NCBI RefSeq assembly: GCF_947488945.1
Contig: NZ_CANLBS010000036.1
Span: forward strand, 1-38,269
Reading direction: 5' to 3'
Source: an uncultured Streptomyces sp.
GTDB taxonomy: Bacteria; Actinomycetota; Actinomycetes; Streptomycetales; Streptomycetaceae
DNA length: 38,269 bases
Positions 30,913-38,164 of the stretch are shown here, piece by piece; within the stretch, counting starts at the first letter, position 1, and every line of letters starts with the position of its first letter. A model generated the notes under the pieces. It was not told the DNA's origin, searched no databases, and was given only the letters and a program-made list of their open reading frames with translations. The position numbers and the translations under genes are program-made.

Positions 30913-31427
30913 CGGGCACCGCCAGCGGTCGCGGCGCGCCAGGCGTCGACCACGGCGGCGGGCAGCGACCCGCGGTCGGGCACCGGCAGGCCGGCCTTGC
31001 GCGCCCATGCCCGGACCGCGGCCTGGTCGTACCTGGGCGCCGGCGACTTCCGCTTCGGGCGAAGCTCCTCCTTGCGGGCGCGGACGGCGGCGAGCTCGGC
31101 GACCAGGCGCTGCTCCTCGGCGTCGGCGGCCGCCAGCTCGGCGTCCGCGGCGTGGAGCTGGCGGAGCTCGCCGAGCAGCGTCCGGGCCTGCTCCCCTTTG
31201 CGGGCCACGGTCTTGGTGGTGTGCTTCTCGGCCCAGGCGAGGAGTTGCCCGACGCTGATCTGCACGGGGCCGGTGGTCTGGGGCTGCTGCGGTTCGCGCG
31301 GGCCCGTGAACGGTGACGACTGCATGTGCTGTCTCTTTCTGGCGGTGTGCGGGATGGGTGGTGCCGGGTGGCGGCGGACGTCGGGCTGCTCCTGGTCCAG
31401 GAGCAGCAGCAGGGCGGCGATCGTCAC
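30909..31427 (-). CDS. Lsr2-like DNA-binding protein with coiled coil
   Basis: A 172-aa protein. The C-terminal 132-168 (RYDQAAVRAWARKAGLPVPD, RGSLPAAVVDAWRAA) matches the DNA-binding domain of the actinobacterial nucleoid protein Lsr2, although the usual RGR hook reads RGS. Before it is a strong coiled coil (about 80-122; AADAELAAADAEEQRLVAEL). GTG 31427 gives a GTGA overlap; a shorter ATG at 31325 is also possible. It could counter or mimic host Lsr2, which silences foreign DNA, or silence host or phage genes. Confidence 0.75.
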   Translation of the reverse strand: MTIAALLLLLDQEQPDVRRHPAPPIPHTARKRQHMQSSPFTGPREPQQPQTTGPVQISVGQLLAWAEKHTTKTVARKGEQARTLLGELRQLHAADAELAAADAEEQRLVAELAAVRARKEELRPKRKSPAPRYDQAAVRAWARKAGLPVPDRGSLPAAVVDAWRAATAGGAR

Positions 31428-31678
31428 CGGGCGGGCGGGACGGGCGGGTGGCCGGTCTTGGCGGCGCGGGCGGCGAGCTCCCGGTCGGCTGCGGCGGCGC
31501 GGGCGGCGAGCTCCGGCCGGGTGCCGGTCCGCCAGCCGTCCAGTGCCTTGGCGAGCGTCTGGACGCGGTCGGCGACCGCCGGGTCCGGATCGCCCGGACC
31601 CCGGAGGCTGCGCGGCCCGCCGAACGTCCCGGCCGGCCACTCCTCCCCGGCCTTCACCGCCGCGGCGTCCGCGCTCAT
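31424..31678 (-). CDS. small hypothetical protein, early operon
   Basis: An 84-aa Ala/Asp/Arg-rich helical protein (MSADAAAVKAGEEWPAGTFG; PELAARAAAADRELAARAAK). ATG 31678 overlaps the previous stop (ATGA) and its stop overlaps the next GTG. It is supported by coupling more than by sequence. No family is recognised. Confidence 0.65.
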   Translation of the reverse strand: MSADAAAVKAGEEWPAGTFGGPRSLRGPGDPDPAVADRVQTLAKALDGWRTGTRPELAARAAAADRELAARAAKTGHPPVPPAR

Positions 31679-31998
31679 CCCTGTGCCCGCTGCCACGGCA
31701 CCGGCCGCACACCCGCACGCTCCCGCTGCCCCGTACCGCTGCTGCGCCTCGGCGGCGGGGAGGCGCACGTGGCGTGGTGCGGCATCGCGCGCCATTCCTG
31801 CGGGCGCGGCTCGGGGTGGGCTTTGGTGAGGCTGCGGACGTACAGCAGCCCGTCCGTCCCTTGCGTGACGGCCAGGTTCCCGGCGTCGTCGGGCGTCGCG
31901 TTCACCGGCTGGCGGCGGCCGTTGGCGGTGGTGAGGGCCCAGCAGATGACGGCGGAGCAGCGTCGGCAGCGGACGAGGTGCTGGCGGGTCGGTCCCAT
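31675..31998 (-). CDS. small protein with CxxC, early operon
   Basis: A 107-aa protein (MGPTRQHLVRCRRCSAVICW) with CRRC near the start and HHATC near residue 75, possibly a zinc site. The Trp/Ala segment VICWALTTANGRRQPVNATP is a pattern I associate with actinomycete element proteins. ATG 31998 has AGGAG 6 nt upstream. Its last third is Arg/Pro-rich and may be disordered. Confidence 0.72.
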   Translation of the reverse strand: MGPTRQHLVRCRRCSAVICWALTTANGRRQPVNATPDDAGNLAVTQGTDGLLYVRSLTKAHPEPRPQEWRAMPHHATCASPPPRRSSGTGQRERAGVRPVPWQRAQG

Positions 31999-32014
31999 CG
32001 GGATCTCCTGTCTG

Positions 32015-33553
32015 TCAGGTGAGGTGGGGCAGGACGCGGGCCCCGCCGTACGTGCGGATCGCGGCGGCCGCGCCGTGCTCGGCGACGAACCGGCGGACGT
32101 CGTCGGGGCTGTCGCCGGGCGGCGAGCCGGGGTCGGGTGGCGGTGGAGCGGGCGGGGGCCAGGGGAGCCACCGTCCGCTGTCCGCCGGCGGAACCGGCGG
32201 CGGGGGTGGGGGTGGTGGAGCGGGGGCGGGCGAGGGCTCCTCGATGGCGGCCGCGGCCGCGCCGGGGTCGTAGCAGCCGGGGCACGGCGCGCCGGTGGTC
32301 CAGGTGAACCCGGACTCGCAGGAGTCGAGGTGGCAGCCGTGGCGGACCAGGGCGGCGCCGAGGATCCACCGGCCGATGTCCCGGGGTTCGTCGGTGAGGG
32401 CGTAGCGCAGGCGCAGCCGGTCGGTCAGGCGCTCTTCGCCGGTCCCGGCGCAGAGCTGGCGGCCGATGTCCTGGCCGATGCGGCGCAGCACGTACGTGCT
32501 GATTTCCGGGAGGTGGTGGCGTACGGGTTCGAGGACCCGCCACACCCGTGGCGAGAGCTGCAGTCCCGGCCCGCGGTACGTGCCACCGTTGGCGCTGCTG
32601 CGCTTTTCGCCGTGAGCCGCGCGGCGGACCGTCGGACCGGCCACCGGGTTTTCCACAGGGGTGGCCCGGTAGCTACCCGCGTTTCGCCTCCGGCGGATCC
32701 CAAGATCCACCTGCCCGACGCCGTCAGTAGAGGGGGAGGTGTCTTCCTTAGACGCGAGGGACCCGTCATGATCGGCCGGGCCCGACCCGTCATGGGTGTC
32801 CGCACTCGGCTGCGGGGCGCGGGCGGCGGGCAGGTCGTCGGCAGGGACGGCGTGCAGCGGGTGGGTGTGGACGGTGACGGTGTGGCGGCCGCGCTCCCCG
32901 GCGCGCCGGCCGAGGCTGATCCAGCCGGACGCCTCGAGGTCGTCCAGGAGCCGCAGGCCCGTCTTCGGGCCGAGCGGCTTCCCGGCCGCCTTGCCGGTGT
33001 GGTGGAACAGCTCTCCGGCGAGCTCGGCGCCCGTGACGGGCAGGTGCTTCGCGGTGGCGCGGGCCAGGTGAAGGTAGGCACGGAAGCGGCGCGGGGACAG
33101 GGCCTCGGCGACCATCACCGGGACTTCGAGGGCCGCCTGCGTGCGGGGCACCAGGCGGGCGTAGCGCAGGGCGGAGCGGCCCTTGCCGCCGCGGTGGGTG
33201 CGCTGCTTGGTGAACAGCCACGGTTCGTCGCCGTCGGGGCCGGGCCGGTTGAGGTGGGTCAGGCCGCGCTCCACGGCGGAGGCGGACATGCCGAGCGTGT
33301 CGGCGAGTTCGGAGACGTGCGCGGTGCACGGGTCCTGACCGGGACGGGCGCCGGGGAAGCTGCGGCGGGCATCCAGCGCAGCGACCTTCGCGTAGACGCT
33401 GACGGCCTCGTCGTTGAACTCGTGGCCGCGGTAGAGGGCTTCGGGGATCCACACGGTCTGCTCGCTGCGCCGGCGGGGCCGGTTGAAGCGAACGCCACCG
33501 GCCCCGCCGCGGATGCGGCGGGGCTCGGCGGCAGCGAGCAGAACGGCGGACAT
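32015..33553 (-). CDS. candidate replication initiator / winged-helix protein
   Basis: A 512-aa protein. The N-terminal part has two winged-helix-like modules (about 35-110, TVWIPEALYRGHEFNDEAVS and VSELADTLGMSASAVERGLT; about 150-215, FRAYLHLARATAKHLPVTGA). A middle region (about 330-400) looks like LRLRYALTDEPRDIGRWILG, and a CESG...CPGC zinc-like site follows. The last about 100 residues are Pro-rich. This layout resembles HTH proteins in replication modules of Streptomyces phages. ATG 33553 overlaps the previous stop. No polymerase or helicase motif is seen. Confidence 0.75.
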   Translation of the reverse strand: MSAVLLAAAEPRRIRGGAGGVRFNRPRRRSEQTVWIPEALYRGHEFNDEAVSVYAKVAALDARRSFPGARPGQDPCTAHVSELADTLGMSASAVERGLTHLNRPGPDGDEPWLFTKQRTHRGGKGRSALRYARLVPRTQAALEVPVMVAEALSPRRFRAYLHLARATAKHLPVTGAELAGELFHHTGKAAGKPLGPKTGLRLLDDLEASGWISLGRRAGERGRHTVTVHTHPLHAVPADDLPAARAPQPSADTHDGSGPADHDGSLASKEDTSPSTDGVGQVDLGIRRRRNAGSYRATPVENPVAGPTVRRAAHGEKRSSANGGTYRGPGLQLSPRVWRVLEPVRHHLPEISTYVLRRIGQDIGRQLCAGTGEERLTDRLRLRYALTDEPRDIGRWILGAALVRHGCHLDSCESGFTWTTGAPCPGCYDPGAAAAAIEEPSPAPAPPPPPPPPVPPADSGRWLPWPPPAPPPPDPGSPPGDSPDDVRRFVAEHGAAAAIRTYGGARVLPHLT

Positions 33554-34272
33554 CAGGCCGACGGCTCCGAAGGGGTGGAGTCGGCCCAGGCGGCGGCCAG
33601 TTCGCGCTCGCGGGCCCGGCGGGGCTCGAGGAGCACGAAACTCAAGGCCCGCTGCGCAAGCAGCCCGTAGGCGAATGCGGCGCCCGCGAGTCCTTCCGCG
33701 ACGTCGATGGCGGCGTGCATCTCTCCGGCCTCGTGCTCGGAGACGTAGTCCCGGCCCGCCAGGTCCTCGGCGTACTCCGACGCGCCGGCCCGGCGGACGA
33801 CCTCTTCGTACGCGGCGGTCAGAGCCGTGGCACCGGCGTACCGGTCGAGTGGCGGGATGGTCATGCCGCGCGGCACCGGGGACCGGTCCTCGTCCACCTG
33901 GAACGCAACCACCGGCGGCGTGCCGCCCTCCAGTACCGTCCGGATCGCCCAGGCCGTGCCCGACGCGTACAGCAGAGCCGAGTCCTCGAAGTGACCGCGC
34001 ATCTTCGTCTCGGTGTCCCGGTACGTCCGGGACAGCAGGTGGAGTGCGCGGTCGTGCGGGGCCGTGGTGAACGGGCGGCCGTGCACGGTGGTGCGGCCCT
34101 CGATCCCGATGCGGCCCTCGTGGGTCCGGCGGCGGTCGTAGTCGACGCTGCTCACGGCGAGTTGCGCGGCGCCGAGCGCGGTCCGGTACTCCGTTGCCGT
34201 CTCGTACAGCGCGTACACGCTGTCGAACAGCGATTCCGTCCAGTACTGCTCACGCTTCCTGGGCATGATCAC
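33553..34272 (-). CDS. hypothetical protein, early operon
   Basis: A 239-aa helical, acidic/basic mixed protein (YALYETATEYRTALGAAQLA; EYAEDLAGRDYVSEHEAGEM). No known motif was recognised. GTG 34272 overlaps the preceding stop; an ATG two codons later is also possible. Its position between two winged-helix genes suggests a part in early phage functions. Confidence 0.72.
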   Translation of the reverse strand: MIMPRKREQYWTESLFDSVYALYETATEYRTALGAAQLAVSSVDYDRRRTHEGRIGIEGRTTVHGRPFTTAPHDRALHLLSRTYRDTETKMRGHFEDSALLYASGTAWAIRTVLEGGTPPVVAFQVDEDRSPVPRGMTIPPLDRYAGATALTAAYEEVVRRAGASEYAEDLAGRDYVSEHEAGEMHAAIDVAEGLAGAAFAYGLLAQRALSFVLLEPRRARERELAAAWADSTPSEPSA

Positions 34273-34718
34273 TTTCCGTTCTTCGGGGCGCGCCGGCGCA
34301 GAGTGGTGACGGCGTGCTGGGGGATGTGGGGTCGGAGGTCGCCGCGGTCGTAGTCGCGGCCGCCGGTGCAGCTCACCCAGCCGCGCTGCTCGAGGGCCCG
34401 CAGCGCGACGACGACCTGCGGCACGGCGAGGCCGGTGCCCTCGGCGAGGCCCTGCAGACGCGGCTGCAGGCGGGTGGGGATGTGGCCGGTGCGGTAGTTG
34501 CCGTGGGAGGCGAGGACCAGGGCGACGAGCCGGGTGTTCGGCGTCATGCCGGAGGCGCAGACGGCGCGGGTGTACTCGACGCGGAACCGGTCGCCGTCGG
34601 CGAGGCGGGCCGGGGCGAGCAGTGCGGCCAGGCGCTCGGCGGCGCGGCGGGCGGCGGGCGACGTCGCGGCGAGGTCGGCCGGGGACGGCGGGCGCGGGTC
34701 GGTCAGGGTCAGGGTCAC
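34269..34718 (-). CDS. winged-helix DNA-binding protein, early operon
   Basis: A 149-aa protein with a MarR/GntR-like winged helix: TPNTRLVALVLASHGNYRTG, then QGLAEGTGLAVPQVVVALRA and LEQRGWVSCTGGRDYDRGDL. GTG 34718 has AGGAG 6 nt upstream and overlaps the preceding stop (GTGA). The N-terminus is Ala/Pro-rich. It may work with the larger winged-helix protein at 32015 in replication or regulation. Confidence 0.8.
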   Translation of the reverse strand: MTLTLTDPRPPSPADLAATSPAARRAAERLAALLAPARLADGDRFRVEYTRAVCASGMTPNTRLVALVLASHGNYRTGHIPTRLQPRLQGLAEGTGLAVPQVVVALRALEQRGWVSCTGGRDYDRGDLRPHIPQHAVTTLRRRAPKNGK

Positions 34719-34939
34719 GGTCGCTCCTGTTCGTGCGGTGGTGCGGGTTCGTCGGTGGTGCGGAGGTTGAGATAGCTGCCGGCGGGCCACCCGGGGCCGG
34801 GCTGCGGCTCCGGGTGGCCGGCGAGGGCGGCGGGGGTGTGCAGGTCGCACCGGAGACCGGTCAGGTACGGGCGGGCGTAGGCCAGGCCGTGCGGCCCGCG
34901 GTGGTGGTCGCACGGCCTGCGGCGGCGGCGAGCTGTCAC
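34715..34939 (-). CDS. small hypothetical protein, early operon
   Basis: A 74-aa protein with RRPCDHHRGPHGLAYARPYL, TGLRCDLHTPAALAGHPEP: Cys/His positions (C9, H11, H12, H16, C32, H35) that could hold a metal. GTG 34939 overlaps the preceding stop (GTGA) and its own stop overlaps the next start. No family is recognised. Confidence 0.68.
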   Translation of the reverse strand: MTARRRRRPCDHHRGPHGLAYARPYLTGLRCDLHTPAALAGHPEPQPGPGWPAGSYLNLRTTDEPAPPHEQERP

Positions 34940-35232
34940 CGGTCGGCGGGGTTGGCCACGTGGTCGCACTGGGTGCAGACCAGGCCCGCGCTGGTCACGC
35001 GGTGTCGCCGGGTCAGGTGCGCGCACCGGACGGTGTGGCACGGCATGTGGATGTCCGTTTCGGAGTCCACCACCGGCGCCTCGTCCTGGTCGTCGTCGTC
35101 GGTGTACGGGCTGACCGAGCAGCCGCACCGCGCGGACACGGAGGCGACGGCCAGGGCACGGATTGCGCGGATGAGGATCCAGGCGAGCCCGGCACTCACG
35201 ACGACCGCCGCGGCGCAGAGGAGAAGGTTCAT
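34936..35232 (-). CDS. membrane protein with zinc-like C-terminus, early operon
   Basis: A 98-aa protein: an N-terminal transmembrane helix (NLLLCAAAVVVSAGLAWILI), then CGCS, an acidic stretch (TDDDDQDEAPVVDSETDIHM) and CHTVRCAHLTRRH plus CTQC, likely one metal site. ATG 35232 overlaps the preceding stop with AAGGGCGG 7-8 nt upstream. Not recognised. Confidence 0.72.
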   Translation of the reverse strand: MNLLLCAAAVVVSAGLAWILIRAIRALAVASVSARCGCSVSPYTDDDDQDEAPVVDSETDIHMPCHTVRCAHLTRRHRVTSAGLVCTQCDHVANPADR

Positions 35233-35363
35233 CGGGTGCCGCCCTTGCGGTGGAGATGGGTGTGGGTGAGGCGGCGATCGGCGGCCCATCCGACGGCGAT
35301 CCAGCCGCCGACGGCCAGGCCGAGCACGATCAGCGCGACGAGTAACGAGCCTTCGTCGGTCAC
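35229..35363 (-). CDS. 44-aa membrane peptide with a TTA leucine codon
   Basis: MTDEGSLLVALIVLGLAVGG onward: a single transmembrane helix (about 6-26) and a basic His-rich tail (LTHTHLHRKGG). GTG 35363 and the stop overlap both neighbours (GTGA and ATGA), so it is part of the early operon. Codon 7 is TTA (35345-35343), the rare Leu codon read by the bldA tRNA in Streptomyces. No family is recognised. Confidence 0.7.
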   Translation of the reverse strand: MTDEGSLLVALIVLGLAVGGWIAVGWAADRRLTHTHLHRKGGTR

Positions 35364-36010
35364 TCGTCGGCGTCCGGGTCGTACGCGGCCTGGACCTCGA
35401 TCGGCGTGACGGTGTAGCCGGTCGGCTCCTCGTCGCCGCCGGCGACCTCAACGACCAGCTCCATCGGCTCGAGCGGGTCCTCGTCGTCGCCGATCCAGTC
35501 GAACGTCAGGGCGACGTCCTCCGGGTACTCGCGGCTGAGGGCGGTCTCGCAGCAGCGGCGGGCCTCGGCGGGCGTGGCGTAGACGCCCATCCCGATGGCG
35601 TCGTGGTGCGCGCGGTAGACCAGGGACGGCGGGGCGGCGACGTCGACACCGGCGAGGTGTGCGAGGGCGGTCACCCAGGACGCGGTCTCCGCCGCGGTGC
35701 CGTCGCCGGTCACGACCAGGCCGTCGAGGATCCGGCGCCCGGTGGGCTGCTCGCGGAGCGCGCGGGCCAGCCCGGTCAGGATCAGGTGAACCGGAGTGAA
35801 CGCCGCCGCGGCCGAGGCCGCGGTGTCCTTCTCCGTGTCGACGTGGTCGGCGAGGCGGTGCGCCAGCCCGAGGGCGCTACCGGACCAGGAGTCCCGGCGC
35901 TCGTAGCCGAGCTCGATGTACTCATGGGTCACGGTGACGCGGGTCGCGGCCTCGTCGGCGCCGGGAATCAGTGCGGCGATCGCCTGCGCGAGGGCGGTAG
36001 GACGGCTCAT
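35360..36010 (-). CDS. hypothetical protein, early operon
   Basis: A 216-aa acidic protein: MSRPTALAQAIAALIPGADE, then WVTALAHLAGVDVAAPPSLV and ATPAEARRCCETALSREYPE, followed by an acidic beta-rich end (DDEDPLEPMELVVEVAGGDE). ATG 36010 overlaps the preceding stop (ATGA). I know no function. Proteins like this are common in Streptomyces phage early regions. Confidence 0.75.
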   Translation of the reverse strand: MSRPTALAQAIAALIPGADEAATRVTVTHEYIELGYERRDSWSGSALGLAHRLADHVDTEKDTAASAAAAFTPVHLILTGLARALREQPTGRRILDGLVVTGDGTAAETASWVTALAHLAGVDVAAPPSLVYRAHHDAIGMGVYATPAEARRCCETALSREYPEDVALTFDWIGDDEDPLEPMELVVEVAGGDEEPTGYTVTPIEVQAAYDPDADE

Positions 36011-36606
36011 GCCGACACCCCGGCGATCCACTTGGCGGCCGCAGCGACGGTGGCCAGTCCCTCCGAGGCGTGCGCCCAGCGGACGGGGTTGCCCAGCCCG
36101 TATTGCCCGGACGGGTCGGGAACGGCGGTGGCCTCCCACTTCACGCCGCGGCGGGGGCCCCTCGCCTTGTGAATGGTGCCGATGACGTTGTCGGCGGTGA
36201 CGCGGTCGACGCGGGTCCGGGTGACGACGTAGCCTTCGGGCTCCTCGTGTTCACCGTGGCCCCAGCCGAACAGCAGCGGCTCGCCCGGGTACAGCCACAG
36301 TCCGCCGGCCTTCTTGGGCGGCTGGCCGTAGCCGAGGGCCTTCGTGCTGGTCTGCCGGAACCCGTCGCTGTCGCCGGACATGATCCGGGCGTGGCCGCAG
36401 GAGCTGCAGACGATGCGGACGCTCGTCTTCTCGTACCGGTCTCCGTGCCCGCACTCCGCGGCCGGGCACCCGTGGGGCTGGGTCGCCGCTCGGTCCCGGA
36501 ACGCGTTGGGTTCGGTGCGGACGTCGATGGTCCACTGCGGCGTGGCGCACCCCGGTTTGTGGGCCAGCTCGTCCCACCCGAGGTAGGTGTCCTGGAGCAG
36601 CGTCAT
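36007..36606 (-). CDS. zinc-ribbon-containing hypothetical protein, early operon
   Basis: A 199-aa protein (MTLLQDTYLGWDELAHKPGC) with a metal-like core CPAAECGHGDRYEKTSVRIV, CSSCGHARI (about 47-75) and a soluble beta-rich C-terminus (WLYPGEPLLFGWGHGEHEEP; VVTRTRVDRVTADNVIGTIH). ATG 36606 overlaps the previous stop (ATGA). A DNA- or RNA-binding role is plausible from the zinc ribbon only. Confidence 0.75.
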   Translation of the reverse strand: MTLLQDTYLGWDELAHKPGCATPQWTIDVRTEPNAFRDRAATQPHGCPAAECGHGDRYEKTSVRIVCSSCGHARIMSGDSDGFRQTSTKALGYGQPPKKAGGLWLYPGEPLLFGWGHGEHEEPEGYVVTRTRVDRVTADNVIGTIHKARGPRRGVKWEATAVPDPSGQYGLGNPVRWAHASEGLATVAAAAKWIAGVSA

Positions 36607-36971
36607 CCCGTCACCGCCGAGTTGGCGTCGGTGGGGTTGGTCGTCCAGATGGTGACGTTGACGCCGTCGACCGGGACGACCGCGGTGTACGTGGTGCCGG
36701 CGGCGGAGGAGAGTTCCGACACCGCGACGTCGTACGCCCTGGCGATCTCCAGGAGCGGGGCCAGGAGCAGGTAGTGGACGTTCCCGGTGTGCTGGCCGCC
36801 GCCGATGTCCGTCTGCGTCACGCAGTACGGCGCGGCCGCGGTGGGAATCCCGATCGCCGTCCAGGTGGCGGTCGTCGCCAGCTGCAAACCCGCCTTCCAG
36901 GCGGGCATCGGGGTGGGCTCGTCCTCGGCGGCCAGTGCCGTCGGGGCCGGGGCGTGGGTAAGGTTCTGCAC
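36603..36971 (-). CDS. hypothetical protein, early operon
   Basis: A 122-aa soluble protein with mixed strands and helices (HTGNVHYLLLAPLLEIARAY; GTTYTAVVPVDGVNVTIWTT). GTG 36971 is chosen because GAGG lies about 8 nt upstream; a longer frame to 37022 has no such site. No family is recognised. Confidence 0.7.
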   Translation of the reverse strand: MQNLTHAPAPTALAAEDEPTPMPAWKAGLQLATTATWTAIGIPTAAAPYCVTQTDIGGGQHTGNVHYLLLAPLLEIARAYDVAVSELSSAAGTTYTAVVPVDGVNVTIWTTNPTDANSAVTG

Positions 36972-37060
36972 GGTGTACCTCGGATCTTGTTGGAGAGGTG
37001 TGCCGGTTGAGGGGCTGCTCACGGACCGGCCAGGGTCCGGGGCGGCCCCACTTGCGTTGG

Positions 37061-37312
37061 TCAGCCGGTCTTCCTGTGGTGCCGCTTCGACGGCTGAATG
37101 CCTGCGAGGGCAAGCGGCGCGGCGTTGGTGGATGTCTGCGCGTCGCAGGGACGAATCCGGAACATGTCCTTGATCGCCTCGAGCTCTGTTTCGTCGAAGC
37201 TGACCGATCGGCCCATGCGCTGGTGTGGCAGTTTCTGCAGGTTCTCTGTCAAGAAGTGAGGCCGGCAGCGGAGGTATTTGGCCGCCTCTTCGAGGTCGTA
37301 GTTCTGGCTCAC
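37061..37312 (-). CDS. excisionase-like HTH protein
   Basis: An 83-aa protein with an AlpA/excisionase-like winged helix: YDLEEAAKYLRCRPHFLTEN, then KLPHQRMGRSVSFDETELEA. Such small proteins bend attachment DNA and direct integrase to excision; they are also used as regulators. GTG 37312 overlaps the preceding stop (GTGA), so it would be produced when the early promoter is active, as expected for a directionality factor. The Lys/Arg-rich tail may contact DNA. Confidence 0.8.
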   Translation of the reverse strand: MSQNYDLEEAAKYLRCRPHFLTENLQKLPHQRMGRSVSFDETELEAIKDMFRIRPCDAQTSTNAAPLALAGIQPSKRHHRKTG

Positions 37313-37542
37313 GCGTCCGCGCCTCCCTCGGCGTCTACGTCCAGGACGTCGGCGATTCCGAGAACGCGGGCCAGGTCGGCGCGCAGGCGGGGCCGGGGCT
37401 GCGCCATGCCCCGTTCAATCCGGCTGAGCTGGCTGTTGTGCACCTTGACGCCTGCCTCGGCGCACTTCGCCACGACGTCTTCCAGCGTCATCCCGAGTCG
37501 TAGGCGCTGCTGTCGCAGTGCCCCTGCGTTCGTTTGTGCCAT
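37309..37542 (-). CDS. Cro-like XRE protein, first gene of early operon
   Basis: A 77-aa helix-turn-helix protein (ALRQQRLRLGMTLEDVVAKC, then VHNSQLSRIERGMAQPRPRL). ATG 37542 has no Shine-Dalgarno but lies 7 bp after a TAATCT -10 hexamer, so the mRNA is probably leaderless. It is divergent from the repressor-like gene at 37715, the usual arrangement of a lytic (Cro-like) and a lysogenic regulator. It likely binds the TCTGCG sites between them. Confidence 0.87.
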   Translation of the reverse strand: MAQTNAGALRQQRLRLGMTLEDVVAKCAEAGVKVHNSQLSRIERGMAQPRPRLRADLARVLGIADVLDVDAEGGADA

Positions 37543-37546
37543 GCTG

Positions 37547-37666
37547 CGCAGATTAGGCCAGACAGAACGCAGAATGCAACAGAGCTGCGTTGTTCTGTGT
37601 GTCTGGAACGTCGCTCTTGACGGCCAGGTCGCCCTAACCAACAGGCTTGATCTGCGCTAATCTGCG
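37547..37666. promoter_or_regulatory. immunity region: divergent promoters and TCTGCG operator sites
   Basis: The leftward promoter has TTGCAT (37579-37574), an 18-bp spacer and TAATCT (37555-37550). A second TAATCT lies on the plus strand at 37658-37663, upstream of the repressor gene. CGCAGA occurs at 37547-37552 and 37568-37573, and TCTGCG at 37651-37656 and 37661-37666. AACGCAG-N12-CTGCGTT (37566-37591) is a perfect inverted repeat overlapping the leftward promoter. These are likely operators for the two XRE proteins. Confidence 0.65.
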
Positions 37667-37714
37667 TCAGGTCGCCCAGCAGGAGGCGCGCCGTAGTCGT
37701 CACGAAAGGGCGTC

Positions 37715-38113
37715 GTGTCCATGCCTGAGCAGCTGTCGCCGCTCGACGGTGAGATGAACGCCCGCCGTCTCCAACTGGGTATGGCGTGGAAAGAGGTGGC
37801 GACGACTGCCGGCATCTCGTACGAGACGCTGCGCGCCGTGCGCAAGGGCGAGACCTCCGGCGCGCCCCTGACCCTCCGGAAACTGGAGCAGGCCCTGCGC
37901 TGGGCGCAGGGCAGCATCCAGCGCGTGGAGCGGGGCGGGAAACCCGTCCCTGCCGACGCGGGAGAGGCGTCCGCCAGCGCTCCGGCGCCGGAACAGTCTG
38001 ACCCTCGGGCGGCGGCCGTGCTCACGATCCTCGAGGGCCTGCCGCCCAGGGTGCAGCGAGAGGTCCTTGCCCGGTTGAACGAGATGGCCTCGGATGCCGG
38101 TTCCAGCGCATGA
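37715..38113 (+). CDS. XRE-family repressor-like protein
   Basis: A 132-aa protein with an N-terminal helix-turn-helix (about 12-65; MNARRLQLGMAWKEVATTAG, ISYETLRAVRKGE) and an Ala/Pro-rich linker, then a short C-terminal helix (AAAVLTILEGLPPRVQREVL). It has no peptidase domain. GTG 37715 or ATG 37721 can start it; GAAAGGG lies just upstream. Being divergent from the Cro-like early gene and next to attR, it is the best candidate for the lysogeny repressor. Confidence 0.85.
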   Translation: MSMPEQLSPLDGEMNARRLQLGMAWKEVATTAGISYETLRAVRKGETSGAPLTLRKLEQALRWAQGSIQRVERGGKPVPADAGEASASAPAPEQSDPRAAAVLTILEGLPPRVQREVLARLNEMASDAGSSA

Positions 38114-38120
38114 CAAGGGC

Positions 38121-38138
38121 GTGTTCCCACGGGAACAC
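38121..38138. repeat. inverted GGGAACAC octamers beside attR
   Basis: GTGTTCCC (38121-38128), AC, GGGAACAC (38131-38138). It uses the octamer found twice in direct orientation near attL. It can also fold as a short hairpin after the repressor gene. A role as integrase or excisionase arm site is an inference from the sharing; a terminator is the alternative. Confidence 0.5.
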
Positions 38139-38164
38139 GCCACCCCGCTGAACCCCGCCGAACG

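Noticed and set aside
31325..31427. Shorter ATG start (31325) for the Lsr2-like protein
   Set aside because: Only a weak AAGAGA site; the GTG at 31427 fits the operon's GTGA coupling. Kept as an alternative in the entry.
38121..38138. Inverted octamer as only a terminator
   Set aside because: The 2-nt loop is poor for a terminator and the octamer is shared with the attL side; a recombination role is preferred but not proven.
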